Shown: positions 32,365-40,759 of the stretch, one piece after another
Layout of the letters: each line of letters opens with the position of its first letter
Position numbering within the stretch: the stretch's first letter is position 1
Program-made: the position numbers and the translations under genes
Notes under the pieces: model-generated
Told to the model about the DNA's origin: nothing
Seen by the model: the letters and a program-made list of their open reading frames with translations, nothing else
The model's database searches: none
Assembly (NCBI RefSeq): GCF_025399895.1
Contig: NZ_JAODUA010000009.1
Span: 124,001-188,000 of the forward strand
Reading direction: 5' to 3'
Length of the DNA stretch: 64,000 nt
Origin: Streptomyces sp. ASQP_92
GTDB lineage: Bacteria; Actinomycetota; Actinomycetes; Streptomycetales; Streptomycetaceae

Positions 32365-33558
32365 ATGTTCGGTTACCGGGTGCCCGCCCCCGACGAGGCG
32401 ATGCTGATCTCGGGTGGCAGGCGTGGTCTCGGGGGAGCCCCGTTCCGCGTAGTGACCGGCCACGGCAAGTTCGTCCTGCCGGTTTTCCGCAAGACCCGAT
32501 TCCTCACGCTCTCGATGTGTGAGGCCGAGGTCACCGAGACATGTGTGACCAAGCAGGGCATCGCGCTGCATGTGCGCGCGGTGATCGCGTTCAAGGTCGG
32601 CAACGACACCGAGTCCATCGTGAACGCCGGCCAGCGCTTCCTGTCCGACCAGGACCAGATGTCCGTCCTGACCGGCCGGATCTTCGCCGGTCACCTGCGG
32701 TCGATCATCGGCTCGATGACCGTCGAGGAGATCGTCACCGAGCGGCAGAAGCTCGCGGCGGAGGTCCTGGAGACCTCGAAGACCGAGATGGCGAAGATCG
32801 GTCTGATCGTCGACTCGCTCCAGATCCAGTCGATCGACGACGGCGACGTCGGCTACATCGACGCGATGTCCGCGCCCCACAAGGCCGCCATCCACCGGGC
32901 CGCGCAGATCGCGCAGGCGCAGGCCACCCAGGCCTCGGTCGAGGCCGAGCAGGTCGCGGCGCGCAACCAGGCCGAGTACGCGCGGCAGACCGCGGTCGTC
33001 AAGGCCGAGTACTCCGCCGAGGTCGACCGCGTCCAGGCGCAGGCCGCCCAGGCGGGCCCGCTCGCCCAGGCCCACGCCCAGCAGGAGGTGCTCGCGGCCC
33101 AGACCGAACTCGCCCAGCGCGCGGCCGAGTTGCGCCAGCAGCAGCTCGTCGCCGAGATCGTCAAGCCGGCGGAGGCCGAGGCCGAGCGCATCAAGGTGCT
33201 CGCGATCGCCGAGGCCGAGCGCATGAAGATCCAGGCGGAGGCCGCGGCGTCGTACGACCGGGTGGCGCTCGACCGGATGCTCATCGACCAGCTTCCGTTG
33301 ATCGTCAAGGAGGCGGCGGGGGGTCTGGCGGGGGCGAACGTCAATGTCCTCAACGGGGCGGACGGGTTGGGGGAGATCGCGGCGGGATTGGTCGGGCAGG
33401 GCCTGACGATCCTCGACTCGGTCCGCCAGAACCTGGGCGGCTCGGACCGCCAGGACCGCCCTTCGGGCAAGGATGCCCAGCTCTCGCTGCCCGGGTTGGC
33501 TTCGCGCTCCGGGTCGGGAGGCGCGGCGAAGGGGGACGGGCCGGTGGGCCTCGACTAG
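32365..33558 (+). CDS. SPFH/flotillin-domain protein
   Basis: 397 residues. N-terminal SPFH/PHB domain (about 10-190) with LPVFRKTRFLTLSMCEAEV and LRSIIGSMTVEEIVTERQKLAAEV. A long Ala/Glu/Gln coiled coil (about 200-310, with repeated A-EAERIKV) and a C-terminal oligomerisation tail follow. There is no strong N-terminal membrane helix. It probably assembles on the membrane and organises functional domains with the NfeD-like partner. AAAGGAG precedes the ATG. A 10-bp GACGTCGTTT repeat lies just upstream, twice. Confidence 0.9.
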   Translation: MFGYRVPAPDEAMLISGGRRGLGGAPFRVVTGHGKFVLPVFRKTRFLTLSMCEAEVTETCVTKQGIALHVRAVIAFKVGNDTESIVNAGQRFLSDQDQMSVLTGRIFAGHLRSIIGSMTVEEIVTERQKLAAEVLETSKTEMAKIGLIVDSLQIQSIDDGDVGYIDAMSAPHKAAIHRAAQIAQAQATQASVEAEQVAARNQAEYARQTAVVKAEYSAEVDRVQAQAAQAGPLAQAHAQQEVLAAQTELAQRAAELRQQQLVAEIVKPAEAEAERIKVLAIAEAERMKIQAEAAASYDRVALDRMLIDQLPLIVKEAAGGLAGANVNVLNGADGLGEIAAGLVGQGLTILDSVRQNLGGSDRQDRPSGKDAQLSLPGLASRSGSGGAAKGDGPVGLD

Positions 33559-33569
33559 CGGGGGCCTTT

Positions 33570-33880
33570 TATGCGCAGTTCCCCGCGCCCCTGAAACCCC
33601 GTTTGCGCCTGCGGACCGCAGGTGGCTGGTCGCGCAGTTCCCCGCGCCCCTGAAACCCCCTTCCACCTGCGGACCGTGGTCGCTTTTCGCGCAGTTCCCC
33701 GCGCCCCTTAACAGCGCCGATGCTGGGGCACCTTCAGCCCGTCCGGCGTTTGAGGACGAGCGCCGTTCAGGCGCGAACGGGGTCTGGGGCGGAGCCCCAG
33801 GAAGGCCCGAACCATCCAACCCGCTGCACGGGCGGGTGGGTGGGCAAAGGTGCTCGGGGTCTGGGGCGGAGCCCCAGGGG
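33570..33880. repeat. Composite intergenic repeat array 4 (forward polarity)
   Basis: Lies between the convergent SPFH and helicase-C genes. Three CGCAGTTCCCCGCGCCCCT units (about 33571, 33631, 33690), one GTCCGGCGTTTGAGGACGAGC module (33740), two GGGGCGGAGCCCC hairpins (33787, 33862) and a GGGCGGGTGGGTGGGC spacer. Nothing else is in the gap. Confidence 0.9.
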
Positions 33881-33886
33881 GGTGGG

Positions 33887-36487
33887 TCACGCGGGGTCGT
33901 CGGAGAGTTCGGCCACGCCGGTGATGCGGTGGAGGGCGTACGTGCGTACCTCATCCGCCGTATGGTCGTACGCCGTCACAAACCCCCCTTCCACCCGCAC
34001 CGGCGCAATGACCCGCTGACTCGCGGAGCCCTCCGCGTTGACGTACCCGATCCACACCACCGACCCCGTCATCGCCGCCGCCTGCACCGTGGCCAGCGTC
34101 TCCGCGGAGGAGGTGCGCGGCAGGGCCCCGCGGGCGGCCTCGGGCTGCTCCTTGCGGACGACGGTCGCCGCCGTGTCCCCCGCCCGGATCGCCCGTACCG
34201 CCGCGTCGAGCAGCGTCTCGTCGGGCCGAGGCGGCCCGTCCGGTACCGGCGCGGGTGCCGTACGGCGCGGAGTGCGGCGCGCGTCGGCCCGGGTGATCAG
34301 GACGTCGCCCTCGGCGGACTCGGCGGCCGGGGCGTACCCCATCGACCGCAGCCCGTCGAGCAGGGCGGCCGGCTCGGCCGTGGTGGCAAGCACCGTGGGG
34401 GCCAGGCGGCGCAGCCTCAGCGGCTGGCTGCGCTTGTCGGCGAGGATCTCGCCCAGCATCGCCTCGTCGTCGCAGCGTACGTACGCCGAGGCCGCCCCCA
34501 CCCGCAGGTGCCCGTGCCGGCGGGCCACGTCGTCGATCAGATAGCTGAGCGGCTGCGGCACCGGCGTACGGCTGTGCTCGGTCAGGAACGCCTGGAGGTC
34601 GGCGGCGGTCTGCCCGGCGTCGAGCGCGCGGCGCACCGAGCCGGCCGTGAAGCGGTAGACGGTGGCGCCGCCCTTGGACTCGATGTCGGCGAGCACCCCG
34701 AGCATCGCCGCGAGCGGCCGCCGCAGCGGCCCCGGTGCGACCGCCGTCAGATCGGCCTGGAGCAGTACGTGGTCGACGGGCTCGGGCAGATGCGGGGCCA
34801 GCGCCTTCGCGGCGAGCAGGCCGAGCGCCTCGCGGTCGGCGGCGCCGGAGGCCGGGGCCAGCAGGGTGCGGCCGTGTGTGGTGAGCGCGCCCCGGCCGGT
34901 CACCCCCAGCAACTCGGCCTCGGACAGCGTCCATTGGGCCAGCCGGGGGCGCAGGTCCTCGGGGCCGCTGCGGGCCGGGTGCTCCCAGCGCAGCCGGGCG
35001 AGCAGCGAACCGGGGTCCGCCGAGGTGGCCTCCGGCAGGGTGGTGAGGAGGGTCAGCACACGGTGGCGGACCTCGGGCGTCGGGGAGCGGTCGAGGTCGG
35101 GGCCGAGCGCGGAGAGCGTGCGGCCCTTGGCGTCCTGCTCGCCGACGAGACCGGCGGTGCGGGTGGCCGTCAGCCAGGCCACCGCGAGCCGCGCCCAGCG
35201 CTCGGCGGGCGGCAGGTCGAGCCACTCGTCGTAGTCGGGGGTCGGCGCGTACCGCTCGTCCGCCTCGCCGTCGGACGCCAACAGGCCTGCCGCATAAGCG
35301 AGTTCGAGCCAGAACGCGGCGATCTGCTCCGAGGTGTCGAGGGCGGCAGCGGTGCGCTTGAGGTCGCGTACGGACAGACCGCCGGCGCGCAGCACGGCGG
35401 GGCCGCCCTCGTTCCACTCGGCGAGCAGGTCCTCGACGGTGGTCAGCGCGGTGAACGCCTGGCCCGCCGCGGCCGCGTCCACAACCTGTGGACGGTACTC
35501 GCGCAGCGGCGCGACGGCGGGCGGCACCGGCTCGGTGGTGCGGTGCGCGCGCCCGGCGCGCAGATGCAGGGCGACCTCGCGCGGCAGCACCACGGTGCGG
35601 GCCGACGCCGGAAGCAGCAGACCGTGATCGCGCAGCCAGCGCACCGGCGGCGGCGGATCGGCCGACACCTCGCCGTACGGCGGGCCCCACACCAGGCGGT
35701 CCAGGACCGTCAGCGCCTCGGTCGGGGCGGTGTCGAGCAGGTCGGCCATGCGGGCGCGGTCGGTGAACAGGGAGGTCAGGGCGGCGACCGCGGACACCGG
35801 ATCGTGTGTCGCGGGCAGGCCCGCGGCCTGAAGGATCTCCTGGACCCGGCCCGGCGACATCCCCGCCGTCGCCTCGGCGACCGTCGGGCCGAGACCGGTC
35901 GGGGAGGGGTGGTGGGGCGAGGGGGCGAGCAGTTCGCGGGCGGTACGCACCAGGCGCAGCCGGTCGTCCCCGCCCCACACCAGGGCCTGCTCGCGCAGCG
36001 CCGCGAGCGTGCCGGGCAGCGCCGCCTCGACCGCCGGGTCGCCGTCGTCCCCGACGAGCAGAGCGCGTACGGCGTCGTACGGAGCCGGCTCCGGGGCCAC
36101 GGCCAGGACCTGCGCGGTCTGCGACGCGAACGTGTCGAGCCGCTCCAGGGCCCGCACCACCGAGGCCCGGGTGCCGGCCCGGGTGGCGAGCTGGGTGAGG
36201 TCGCTCGGCACCGGATTGAGCAGATCGGGCCTGATCCGCAGCAGCGCGGCGAGGGACTCGTCGGAACGGGCACGCAGGGACTCGGCGAGGGTGCGGGGTG
36301 CCGAGGCGGCGGCGGTGCGGTCCGCTGTCGCGGGGGTGCCGGGTGCCGTGGCGGCGGTGTGGTCCGCCGTGTCGGCGGCGCGGTCGGCCGAGGCGGCGGT
36401 GCGGTCGGCCGTGTCGGCGGCGCGGTCGGCCGAGGCGGCTGGGCGCGCGGCAGCCCGGTTCGTCGCGCCGGTCGTTCCTTCGGACAC
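33887..36487 (-). CDS. Helicase C-terminal/WYL-like domain protein
   Basis: 866 residues from GTG at 36487, chosen because AGGAGG lies five bases upstream. An Ala/Asp/Thr-rich low-complexity N-terminus (about 10-45) comes from a 42-bp DNA repeat. The body matches the actinobacterial helicase-associated protein that accompanies XPB (SLAALLRIRPDL start, Helicase_C_3-type region around 600-720). A C-terminal WYL-like segment (VVWIGYVNAEG...RVIAPVRVEGGFVTAYDH) ends it. No Walker A is seen, so it is probably not an ATPase by itself. Function unknown; perhaps an accessory factor of the nearby XPB. Confidence 0.83.
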   Translation of the reverse strand: MSEGTTGATNRAAARPAASADRAADTADRTAASADRAADTADHTAATAPGTPATADRTAAASAPRTLAESLRARSDESLAALLRIRPDLLNPVPSDLTQLATRAGTRASVVRALERLDTFASQTAQVLAVAPEPAPYDAVRALLVGDDGDPAVEAALPGTLAALREQALVWGGDDRLRLVRTARELLAPSPHHPSPTGLGPTVAEATAGMSPGRVQEILQAAGLPATHDPVSAVAALTSLFTDRARMADLLDTAPTEALTVLDRLVWGPPYGEVSADPPPPVRWLRDHGLLLPASARTVVLPREVALHLRAGRAHRTTEPVPPAVAPLREYRPQVVDAAAAGQAFTALTTVEDLLAEWNEGGPAVLRAGGLSVRDLKRTAAALDTSEQIAAFWLELAYAAGLLASDGEADERYAPTPDYDEWLDLPPAERWARLAVAWLTATRTAGLVGEQDAKGRTLSALGPDLDRSPTPEVRHRVLTLLTTLPEATSADPGSLLARLRWEHPARSGPEDLRPRLAQWTLSEAELLGVTGRGALTTHGRTLLAPASGAADREALGLLAAKALAPHLPEPVDHVLLQADLTAVAPGPLRRPLAAMLGVLADIESKGGATVYRFTAGSVRRALDAGQTAADLQAFLTEHSRTPVPQPLSYLIDDVARRHGHLRVGAASAYVRCDDEAMLGEILADKRSQPLRLRRLAPTVLATTAEPAALLDGLRSMGYAPAAESAEGDVLITRADARRTPRRTAPAPVPDGPPRPDETLLDAAVRAIRAGDTAATVVRKEQPEAARGALPRTSSAETLATVQAAAMTGSVVWIGYVNAEGSASQRVIAPVRVEGGFVTAYDHTADEVRTYALHRITGVAELSDDPA
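36357..36440. repeat. Two tandem 42-bp units inside the helicase-C gene
   Basis: 36357-36398 and 36399-36440 are near-identical (GTGTCGGCGGCGCGGTCGGC core). They encode the repeated ASADRAADTAD-type stretch at the N-terminus and keep the frame. Confidence 0.8.
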
Positions 36488-36722
36488 GTGCGCCTCCTGA
36501 TTGCGCTCGCCGGTCCCCATCCGCCCCACGGTAGCCCGTGCGCGCTACCGTCAGGACCCGGAGCCGGTGTCCGAAACGCGACCGGACCGCCGGACGGCGG
36601 CTCCCGGTGAGCCCGAGGGTCCTCTCCGCGCCTTGAGAGCCCGGGCGGGGGGTACCCCCTGGCTTGAGGGTTCGCGGGCTTGAGGGTTCGGGGCGGGCGG
36701 GGCCCGTGGAGGGGAAACACGC

Positions 36723-37844
36723 GTGGGGATCGAGAGCGACCAGCTGGTCTACGACTATCTGAGCCGGGTCGGAGACCTGGCCCAGCAGCGGCAGTTGCCG
36801 TCCGGCGACCGGATGCGCCTGGTGTCGTCGCTGCGCAACGAGATCGACAAGCAGCGGGCCAAGTACGGGACGGAGACCCCGGCGACGGTACGGCGCGTAC
36901 TCGGGCGGTTCGGAACGCCGGAGGAGGTGGTGGACGCGCTGGCCTCCGGCACGGCGTCGGGCGTCGGGGCGCCCCGACCGCCCGCCCCGGACCCCGCCGT
37001 ACCGGTACAGCGCGACCGGCCGTTCCCCGGGCGGAGCAAACGCGTTCCGCGCCCCCGCCCGCGTCGCTCGGCCGAGACACCGCCGCCCGCGGCCCCGTCG
37101 CTGCCGGCGCCACCGCATCTGGCGGGCATGGACGAACTGGGCCGCCAGGGCGACGAACCCGACTGGTGGCGCCTCGGCCCACCGGGCGCGCCCGGTTCAC
37201 CCGGCGCGCCCGGGCTGCTCGGGGGCGACTCCGTCGCGGGGTTCGTGGGCGGGGTCGAGATCCCCGAGATGCTGCGGCCCCGGGGGGACGAGGAGGAGTC
37301 CGGGGAGGCGGAGGAGGGCGCGGGCAAGGGTGCGGGGGGAGGGGAGCGGGAGCGCGAGCGCGGGGGTGGGGTCGCTGAGGACGAGGACTCGGAGGATGCC
37401 GGGGGCTCGGAGGACGAGGACCTGGTCGAGGTCGTTCCCGTCAGGCGCCGTCTGCCGCGTCTGGGCCGACGCCGTCGTCACCCGGACGAGGCGGGGGCCC
37501 GTCCCGGCTTCTCGAACCCGCTCCTCCTGCTCGCCGCGGCGCTGCTCGTGACGGGTGCGGTGTTCGGCCTGTGGGTGGCGCTGGGAGCGGGCTGGCTCCT
37601 CGCGTACGCGTCCCGCAGGCTGACCCGGGCGGAGTCGAAGTGGGCCGTCCTGGGCATGCCCGGCCTGACGCTGCTCGGGGGTCTGGTGTGGCTCTGGGGC
37701 CGCCAGGACGGGCGGTGGGGCGAGCCGGTCGCGCAGGGGGAGATGGGGGTGGCGCTGGCGGGGATGTGGCCGTGGTTGGTGCGGGTTGCGGCGGTGTCGT
37801 CGGCGGGGTTTTTGGTGTGGCGTGCGCGGAGGGGTGGGCGGTGA
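36723..37844 (+). CDS. HAAS/DUF1700-type membrane protein
   Basis: 373 residues. The N-terminal about 75 residues form the HAAS-like helical domain (VYDYLSRVGDLAQQRQLPSGDRMRLVSSLRNEID, then VLGRFGTPEEVVDAL). A long charged, Pro- and Gly-rich linker (80-260) and four hydrophobic helices (about 265-370) follow. Such domains act as signalling modules beside PadR regulators, but no PadR gene is adjacent. GTG at 36723 has GGAGGGG upstream. It could be a membrane sensor or adaptor; the ligand is unknown. Confidence 0.8.
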   Translation: MGIESDQLVYDYLSRVGDLAQQRQLPSGDRMRLVSSLRNEIDKQRAKYGTETPATVRRVLGRFGTPEEVVDALASGTASGVGAPRPPAPDPAVPVQRDRPFPGRSKRVPRPRPRRSAETPPPAAPSLPAPPHLAGMDELGRQGDEPDWWRLGPPGAPGSPGAPGLLGGDSVAGFVGGVEIPEMLRPRGDEEESGEAEEGAGKGAGGGERERERGGGVAEDEDSEDAGGSEDEDLVEVVPVRRRLPRLGRRRRHPDEAGARPGFSNPLLLLAAALLVTGAVFGLWVALGAGWLLAYASRRLTRAESKWAVLGMPGLTLLGGLVWLWGRQDGRWGEPVAQGEMGVALAGMWPWLVRVAAVSSAGFLVWRARRGGR

Positions 37845-37849
37845 TGGGT

Positions 37850-38235
37850 TTTTCCCCCCACCCCGCCCCTCCCCGAAACCCTCCGGGGGATGTCGGCTCG
37901 GCTGCGGTCCGTGCTCGCTTCTCGCGCAGTTCCCCGCGCCCCCAAAACCATCGGTCGTGTGCGGGCCGTGCGCGCTTCTCGCGCAGTTCCTCGCGCCCCT
38001 AACCCCGCTCGATCCTGTGGGTCGTGGTCGCTTTTCGCGCAGTTCCTCGCGCCCCTTAGCGGTGCTGGTGCTGGCCCGCATCGGGCATTTCAGCCTGTCC
38101 GGCGTTTGAGGACGAGCGCCGTTCAGGCGCGAACGGGGTCTGGGGCGGAGCCCCAGGAGGCCCGGAACCAACCAACCCCCCGCACGGGCGGGTGGGTGGG
38201 CGAAGGGCCCGGGGTCTGGGGCGGAGCCCCAGAAT
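37850..38235. repeat. Composite intergenic repeat array 5 (forward polarity)
   Basis: Edge module CCCCACCCCGCCCCTCCCC ... CCCTCCGGGGG (37856-37888), three CGCGCAGTTCC-CGCGCCCC units (about 37918, 37977, 38037), the GTCCGGCGTTTGAGGACGAGC module (38097) and two GGGGCGGAGCCCC hairpins (38142, 38217). The last hairpin ends within about ten bases of the HAD gene start. Confidence 0.9.
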
Positions 38236-38241
38236 GGGGGG

Positions 38242-38865
38242 ATGCTTCATGACGTGCTTACGGTCGGCTTCGACCTGGACATGACCCTGATCGACTCCCG
38301 CCCCGGCATCCGCGCCGTCTACCAGGAACTTTCCGCCACCACCGGCACGTACATCGACGCCGACCAGGCCGTCGGCAGGCTCGGCCCCCCGCTCGACTGG
38401 GAGCTGCGGCACTGGTTCGCCGAGGAGCACATCGCCGCGATGGTCCTCAAGTACCGTGAGATCTACCCCACACGCGCCATCCTGCCCACCCCCGCCCTGC
38501 CCGGCGCGGCCGCCGCGGTGCGCGCGGTTCAGGAGCTCGGCGGGCGGGCCGTCGTCGTCACCGCCAAGAACGCGCCGCAGGCCACCCTGCACCTGGACCA
38601 CCTCGGCATCACCCCGGACGCGGTTGTCGGCGGCCTCTGGGCCGAGGCCAAGGCGACCGCGCTGCGCGAGCACGGCGCCTCGGTGTACGTCGGCGACCAC
38701 CTCGGGGACGTGCTCGGAGCCCGCGCCGCGGGCGCCCTCTCGGTCGCGGTCCCGACCGGCCCGATCGGCGCCGCCGAACTGCGCGAGGCCGGCGCCGACA
38801 TCGTCCTCGACGATCTGACGTCATTTCCGGCCTGGTTGAAGGATTACGCCGCGCAACGCGCTTGA
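38242..38865 (+). CDS. HAD-superfamily phosphatase
   Basis: 207 residues. Phosphoglycolate-phosphatase-like HAD subfamily: motif I FDLDMT (Asp11/Asp13), a helical cap (about 18-90), motif II TAKN, motif III Lys in EAKATAL, and motif IV GDHLGDVLGA. It hydrolyses a phosphomonoester; the substrate is unknown. The gene starts immediately after repeat array 5, with only GGGGGG before the ATG, so its promoter must lie in or before the repeat. Confidence 0.9.
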   Translation: MLHDVLTVGFDLDMTLIDSRPGIRAVYQELSATTGTYIDADQAVGRLGPPLDWELRHWFAEEHIAAMVLKYREIYPTRAILPTPALPGAAAAVRAVQELGGRAVVVTAKNAPQATLHLDHLGITPDAVVGGLWAEAKATALREHGASVYVGDHLGDVLGARAAGALSVAVPTGPIGAAELREAGADIVLDDLTSFPAWLKDYAAQRA

Positions 38866-38924
38866 CGGCGCCCACGACCCGTACGCGCGGAGGAACTGCC
38901 GGCCGGGGCGCCGCCCCGACCGGT

Positions 38925-39179
38925 TCAGGCGCGGGCCGCGCGCCGCTGCTCGGAGATGGTCAGCAGCACGCCCGCCCCCGCGACCAGGAAGCCGACGCCC
39001 ATCAGCATGCAGACCAGGTAGGCGACGGACGGGAACGGGTCGGTGTGCAGGAACAGCGGCGCCACGGTGACCAGTGTGGCGAGCGCGCCGACGAAGAACA
39101 CGACGACGCCGATACGAACCAGCCGATCACCGGTGGTGGGGGCGGTGCGGTCGGCCTTGGCCTGGGTTTCGGTACTCAC
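38925..39179 (-). CDS. Small two-helix membrane protein
   Basis: 84 residues from GTG at 39179. Two hydrophobic segments (about 22-44 and 52-74) are separated by a short loop FLHTDPFPS, with a basic C-terminus. It is a hypothetical integral membrane protein of the type found beside this cold-shock gene in Streptomyces. The longer open frame upstream lacks signal-like character and runs through the csp promoter region. Confidence 0.7.
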   Translation of the reverse strand: MSTETQAKADRTAPTTGDRLVRIGVVVFFVGALATLVTVAPLFLHTDPFPSVAYLVCMLMGVGFLVAGAGVLLTISEQRRAARA

Positions 39180-39347
39180 CCCGCCAGGGTAGTTCCCTGC
39201 TCGTAAGGACTGCCCGGGCCGTCTTGTCAGCAGCCCCAGGACCATTAGCCTTGATGTCGGCGGGTCGGCAGGCGACCCGCTGCAGTGCTATCCAGAGCCG
39301 TTTTCGGCGCCCCGCACCCAACGACGAGTACGAGGACGAGGACAGAC

Positions 39348-39731
39348 GTGCCTACCGGCAAGGTCAAGTGGTTCAACAGCGAGAAGGGCTTCGGCTTTCT
39401 CTCCCGCGACGACGGCGGCGACGTCTTCGTCCACTCCTCCGTGCTCCCCGCAGGGGTCGACGCACTGAAGCCCGGCCAGCGCGTCGAGTTCGGCGTCGTC
39501 GCCGGACAGCGCGGCGACCAGGCCCTCTCCGTCACGGTCCTCGACCCGGCCCCCTCGGTCGCCGCGGCCCAGCGCCGCAAGCCCGACGAACTGGCCTCGA
39601 TCGTGCAGGACCTGACGACGCTCCTGGAGAACATCACGCCGATGCTGGAGAAGGGCCGCTATCCCGACAAGTCCTCCGGAGGGAAGATCGCGGGCCTGTT
39701 GCGCGCGGTCGCCGACCAGCTCGACGTCTAG
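39348..39731 (+). CDS. Cold-shock-domain protein with helical C-terminal extension
   Basis: 127 residues from GTG 39348. The N-terminal cold-shock domain has KGFGFL and VFVHSS (RNP motifs) and is followed by a 60-residue extension (KPDELASIVQDLTTLLENITPMLEKGRYPD) that is helical and charged. The same size and layout as SCO4325 of S. coelicolor as I remember it. It binds RNA; the extension may mediate oligomerisation. Tandem hexamer repeats begin at its stop codon and run to the convergent mqnD stop. Confidence 0.92.
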   Translation: MPTGKVKWFNSEKGFGFLSRDDGGDVFVHSSVLPAGVDALKPGQRVEFGVVAGQRGDQALSVTVLDPAPSVAAAQRRKPDELASIVQDLTTLLENITPMLEKGRYPDKSSGGKIAGLLRAVADQLDV

Positions 39732-39784
39732 GTCCAGGTCCAGGTCCAGGTCCAGGTCCGGATTCAGGTTCAGGTTCAGGTTCA
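39731..39784. repeat. GTCCAG/GTTCAG hexamer repeat between two stop codons
   Basis: Five GTCCAG-type units and four GTTCAG-type units join the csp stop to the mqnD stop (TCA at 39782-39784 is within the last unit). The whole convergent gap is repeat. Confidence 0.85.
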
Positions 39785-40759
39785 GCGGAGGAATTCCAGC
39801 GCGTCGCGGCCCAGGGGCGGGACGAGTCCCTCGGCCGCGGCGCGGGTCAGCAGTCCGCGTACCGCCGCATAGCCGTCCTCGCCGAGGTCGGCGGTGAACT
39901 CGTTGACGTAGAGCCCGATGTGCCGGTCGGCCACGGTCGGGTCCATCTCCTGGGCGTGCTCCCGCACATACGGCCGGGACGCCTCGGGGTCCTCCCAGGC
40001 GAGCCGCACCGAGGCGCGGGCCGAGTCGGCCAGCAGCCGCAGGGTGTCCTCGCCCAGCGAGCGCTTGGCGATGATCGCGCCGAGCGGGATGGGCAGGCCG
40101 GTGGTCTCCTCCCAGTGCCGGCCCATGTCGGCGAGGCAGTGCAGCCCGTAGTTCTGATAGGTGAACCGGGCCTCGTGGATGACGAGTCCGGCGTCCACCT
40201 TGCCGTCGCGCACCGCGGGCATGATCTCGTGGAACGGCATGACGACGACCTCGCCGACCCCGCCCGGCACGACATCGGCGGCCCACAGCCGGAACAGCAG
40301 ATACGCCGTCGACTTCTCGCTCGGCACGGCGACCGTCGCGCCCGTCAGTCCCCCAAGCTCTCGGCTTCGCTCGGGCAGGGAGGTGCCCCCATCCCCGGGT
40401 TCGCGGGTCAGGACCAGTGGGCCGCAGCCACGTCCCAGCGCGCCGCCGCAGGGCAGCAGCGCGTACTCGTCGAGCACCCACGGCAGCACCGCGTACGACA
40501 CCTTGAGCACGTCGAACTCCCCGCGCTCCGCCATGCCGTTGGTGATGTCGATGTCCGCGAAGGTCACATCGAGGGCGGGCGCGCCCGGCACCCGGCCGTG
40601 CGCCCACGCGTCGAAGACGAAGGTGTCGTTCGGGCAGGGGGAGTAGGCGATCTTCAGCGGCGCCGGTTCCGTACTCGCGGCCTTCGCCACCGGTTCCGTG
40701 CCCGGGGTCTTCGCCACCGGTTCCGTGCCCGGGGTCTGCCGCGCCGGTTCAGTGCTCAT
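39782..40759 (-). CDS. mqnD: 1,4-dihydroxy-6-naphthoate synthase
   Basis: 325 residues. Acts in the futalosine route to menaquinone, converting cyclic dehypoxanthine futalosine to 1,4-dihydroxy-6-naphthoate. The family opening AYSPCPNDTFVFDAW and SEKSTAYLLFRL, MPFHEIMPAVRDGKVDAGLVIHE are clear. Two oddities: the N-terminal about 33 residues include a 27-bp tandem repeat (TPGTEPVAK twice), and residues about 123-137 (GGTSLPERSRELG) come from a palindromic genomic element also found in copA. As I recall, homologs go from TREPG straight to the LTG-TVAVPS segment. It overlaps mqnB by 11 bp. Confidence 0.94.
   Translation of the reverse strand: MSTEPARQTPGTEPVAKTPGTEPVAKAASTEPAPLKIAYSPCPNDTFVFDAWAHGRVPGAPALDVTFADIDITNGMAERGEFDVLKVSYAVLPWVLDEYALLPCGGALGRGCGPLVLTREPGDGGTSLPERSRELGGLTGATVAVPSEKSTAYLLFRLWAADVVPGGVGEVVVMPFHEIMPAVRDGKVDAGLVIHEARFTYQNYGLHCLADMGRHWEETTGLPIPLGAIIAKRSLGEDTLRLLADSARASVRLAWEDPEASRPYVREHAQEMDPTVADRHIGLYVNEFTADLGEDGYAAVRGLLTRAAAEGLVPPLGRDALEFLR
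40350..40392. repeat. Palindromic element inserted in mqnD
   Basis: CCCCCAAGCTCTCGGCTTCG then CTCGGGCAGGGAGGTGCCCCCAT-type right half. It is homologous to the copA copy (17807-17850) and lies in the same orientation relative to its gene, but is read in a different frame. Confidence 0.78.

Noticed and set aside
36648..36659. GGGGGTACCCCC as CsoR-type box
   Set aside because: The halves are in reverse order to the CsoR box (TACCCCC..GGGGGTA) and no copper gene is adjacent.
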